Below, piece after piece: positions 13,571-13,690 of a stretch of 13,690 nucleotides of DNA. The translations under genes were made by a program, and so were the position numbers. The DNA lies in contig JASLAA010000075.1 in assembly GCA_030147325.1 (NCBI GenBank), forward strand, positions 1 through 13,690, read 5' to 3'. Position 1 is the first letter of the stretch. Each line of letters begins with the position of its first letter. The stretch comes from Arthrobacter sp. (lineage in GTDB: Bacteria; Actinomycetota; Actinomycetes; Actinomycetales; Micrococcaceae). Under the pieces are notes generated by a model. The model ran no database searches, was not told where the DNA came from, and was given only the letters and a program-made list of their open reading frames with translations.

Positions 13571-13690
13571 CTGCCGTCCTCTCATTCCCGGATCACGCAC
13601 CGGGGCTGCGTGTCTGGTGGTCGGGTGTACCCGGCATCTCGACGGCCGCCGCGTGTGCCTGTTCCTCGGAGAGGATCCAGTGCCCGCCGT
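13514..13690 (-). repeat. Right arm of 177-bp imperfect inverted repeat, reaching window end
   Basis: Reverse complement of 13296-13472 with four transitions. It is separated from the left arm by a 41-nt spacer (13473-13513). It continues to the last base, so the true arm length may be greater. Confidence 0.97.
13593..13690 (-). pseudogene. Inverted partial copy of the MarR gene 3' end
   Basis: On the minus strand the last 31 codons of the MarR gene recur, from GGHWILSEEQ to SPGA and TGA (13595-13593), with one amino-acid change (His to Arg, position 13609). The frame is open at the window edge. Whether a full second copy exists beyond the edge cannot be seen. Confidence 0.85.

Noticed and set aside
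13296..13690. Inverted repeat as ends of a transposon or a CRISPR/phage element
   Set aside because: The arms are host coding sequence (MarR and GlgC-like gene ends), the 41-nt spacer continues that gene, and there is no transposase or target-site duplication.

Overview
The window is GC-rich actinobacterial chromosome, most likely Micrococcales (an Arthrobacter-like member of Micrococcaceae). The evidence is strong G/C third-position bias, frequent GTG/TTG starts, a DtxR/IdeR-type iron box, an actinobacterial-type DnaA box, a ydaO-class c-di-AMP leader on a cell-wall hydrolase, and three start codons lying exactly 6 nt after a -10-like hexamer, as expected for leaderless mRNAs. The taxon is inferred from style and content, not from a marker gene.

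Layout. At 1-1644 is the 3' part of a membrane sensor histidine kinase (MASE1-like membrane region, PAS, HisKA, HATPase), open at the left edge. It converges on an NAD(P)-binding epimerase/dehydratase-family gene (2803 to 1727, minus strand), with a hairpin between them. That gene is divergent from a YihY/BrkB-family membrane protein (2946-4037). A palindrome lies in their shared promoter region. A strong hairpin and a leaderless promoter precede a glutathionyl-hydroquinone-reductase-type GST-fold enzyme (4117-5127), which ends in another perfect hairpin.

The centre is an iron-siderophore uptake operon at 5259-9364: two FecCD-type permeases, their ATPase and a siderophore-interacting flavoprotein (ferric-siderophore reductase). 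Its junctions overlap or are 1 nt apart, and a DtxR/IdeR box lies just upstream. The import half and the iron-release half are co-transcribed. No substrate-binding protein gene is present.

Next come a 390-nt region with a DnaA-box match, a good promoter and a c-di-AMP riboswitch, then an M23 peptidase started at TTG. This converges with a diacylglycerol/lipid kinase on the minus strand. Divergent from the kinase are a leaderless SGNH hydrolase, then a leaderless MarR-family regulator.

The right edge is the oddest part. Right after the MarR gene a new gene begins, with an N-terminus like ADP-glucose pyrophosphorylase, but the sequence folds back on itself. A 177-bp arm (13296-13472) recurs inverted at 13514-13690 with only four substitutions and a 41-nt spacer, and the second arm runs to the last base. 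This looks like a fold-back junction (assembly or amplification chimera, or a real inverted duplication). The gene content there should not be taken at face value. Apart from it, I see standard chromosomal genes and no convincing new multi-gene system.
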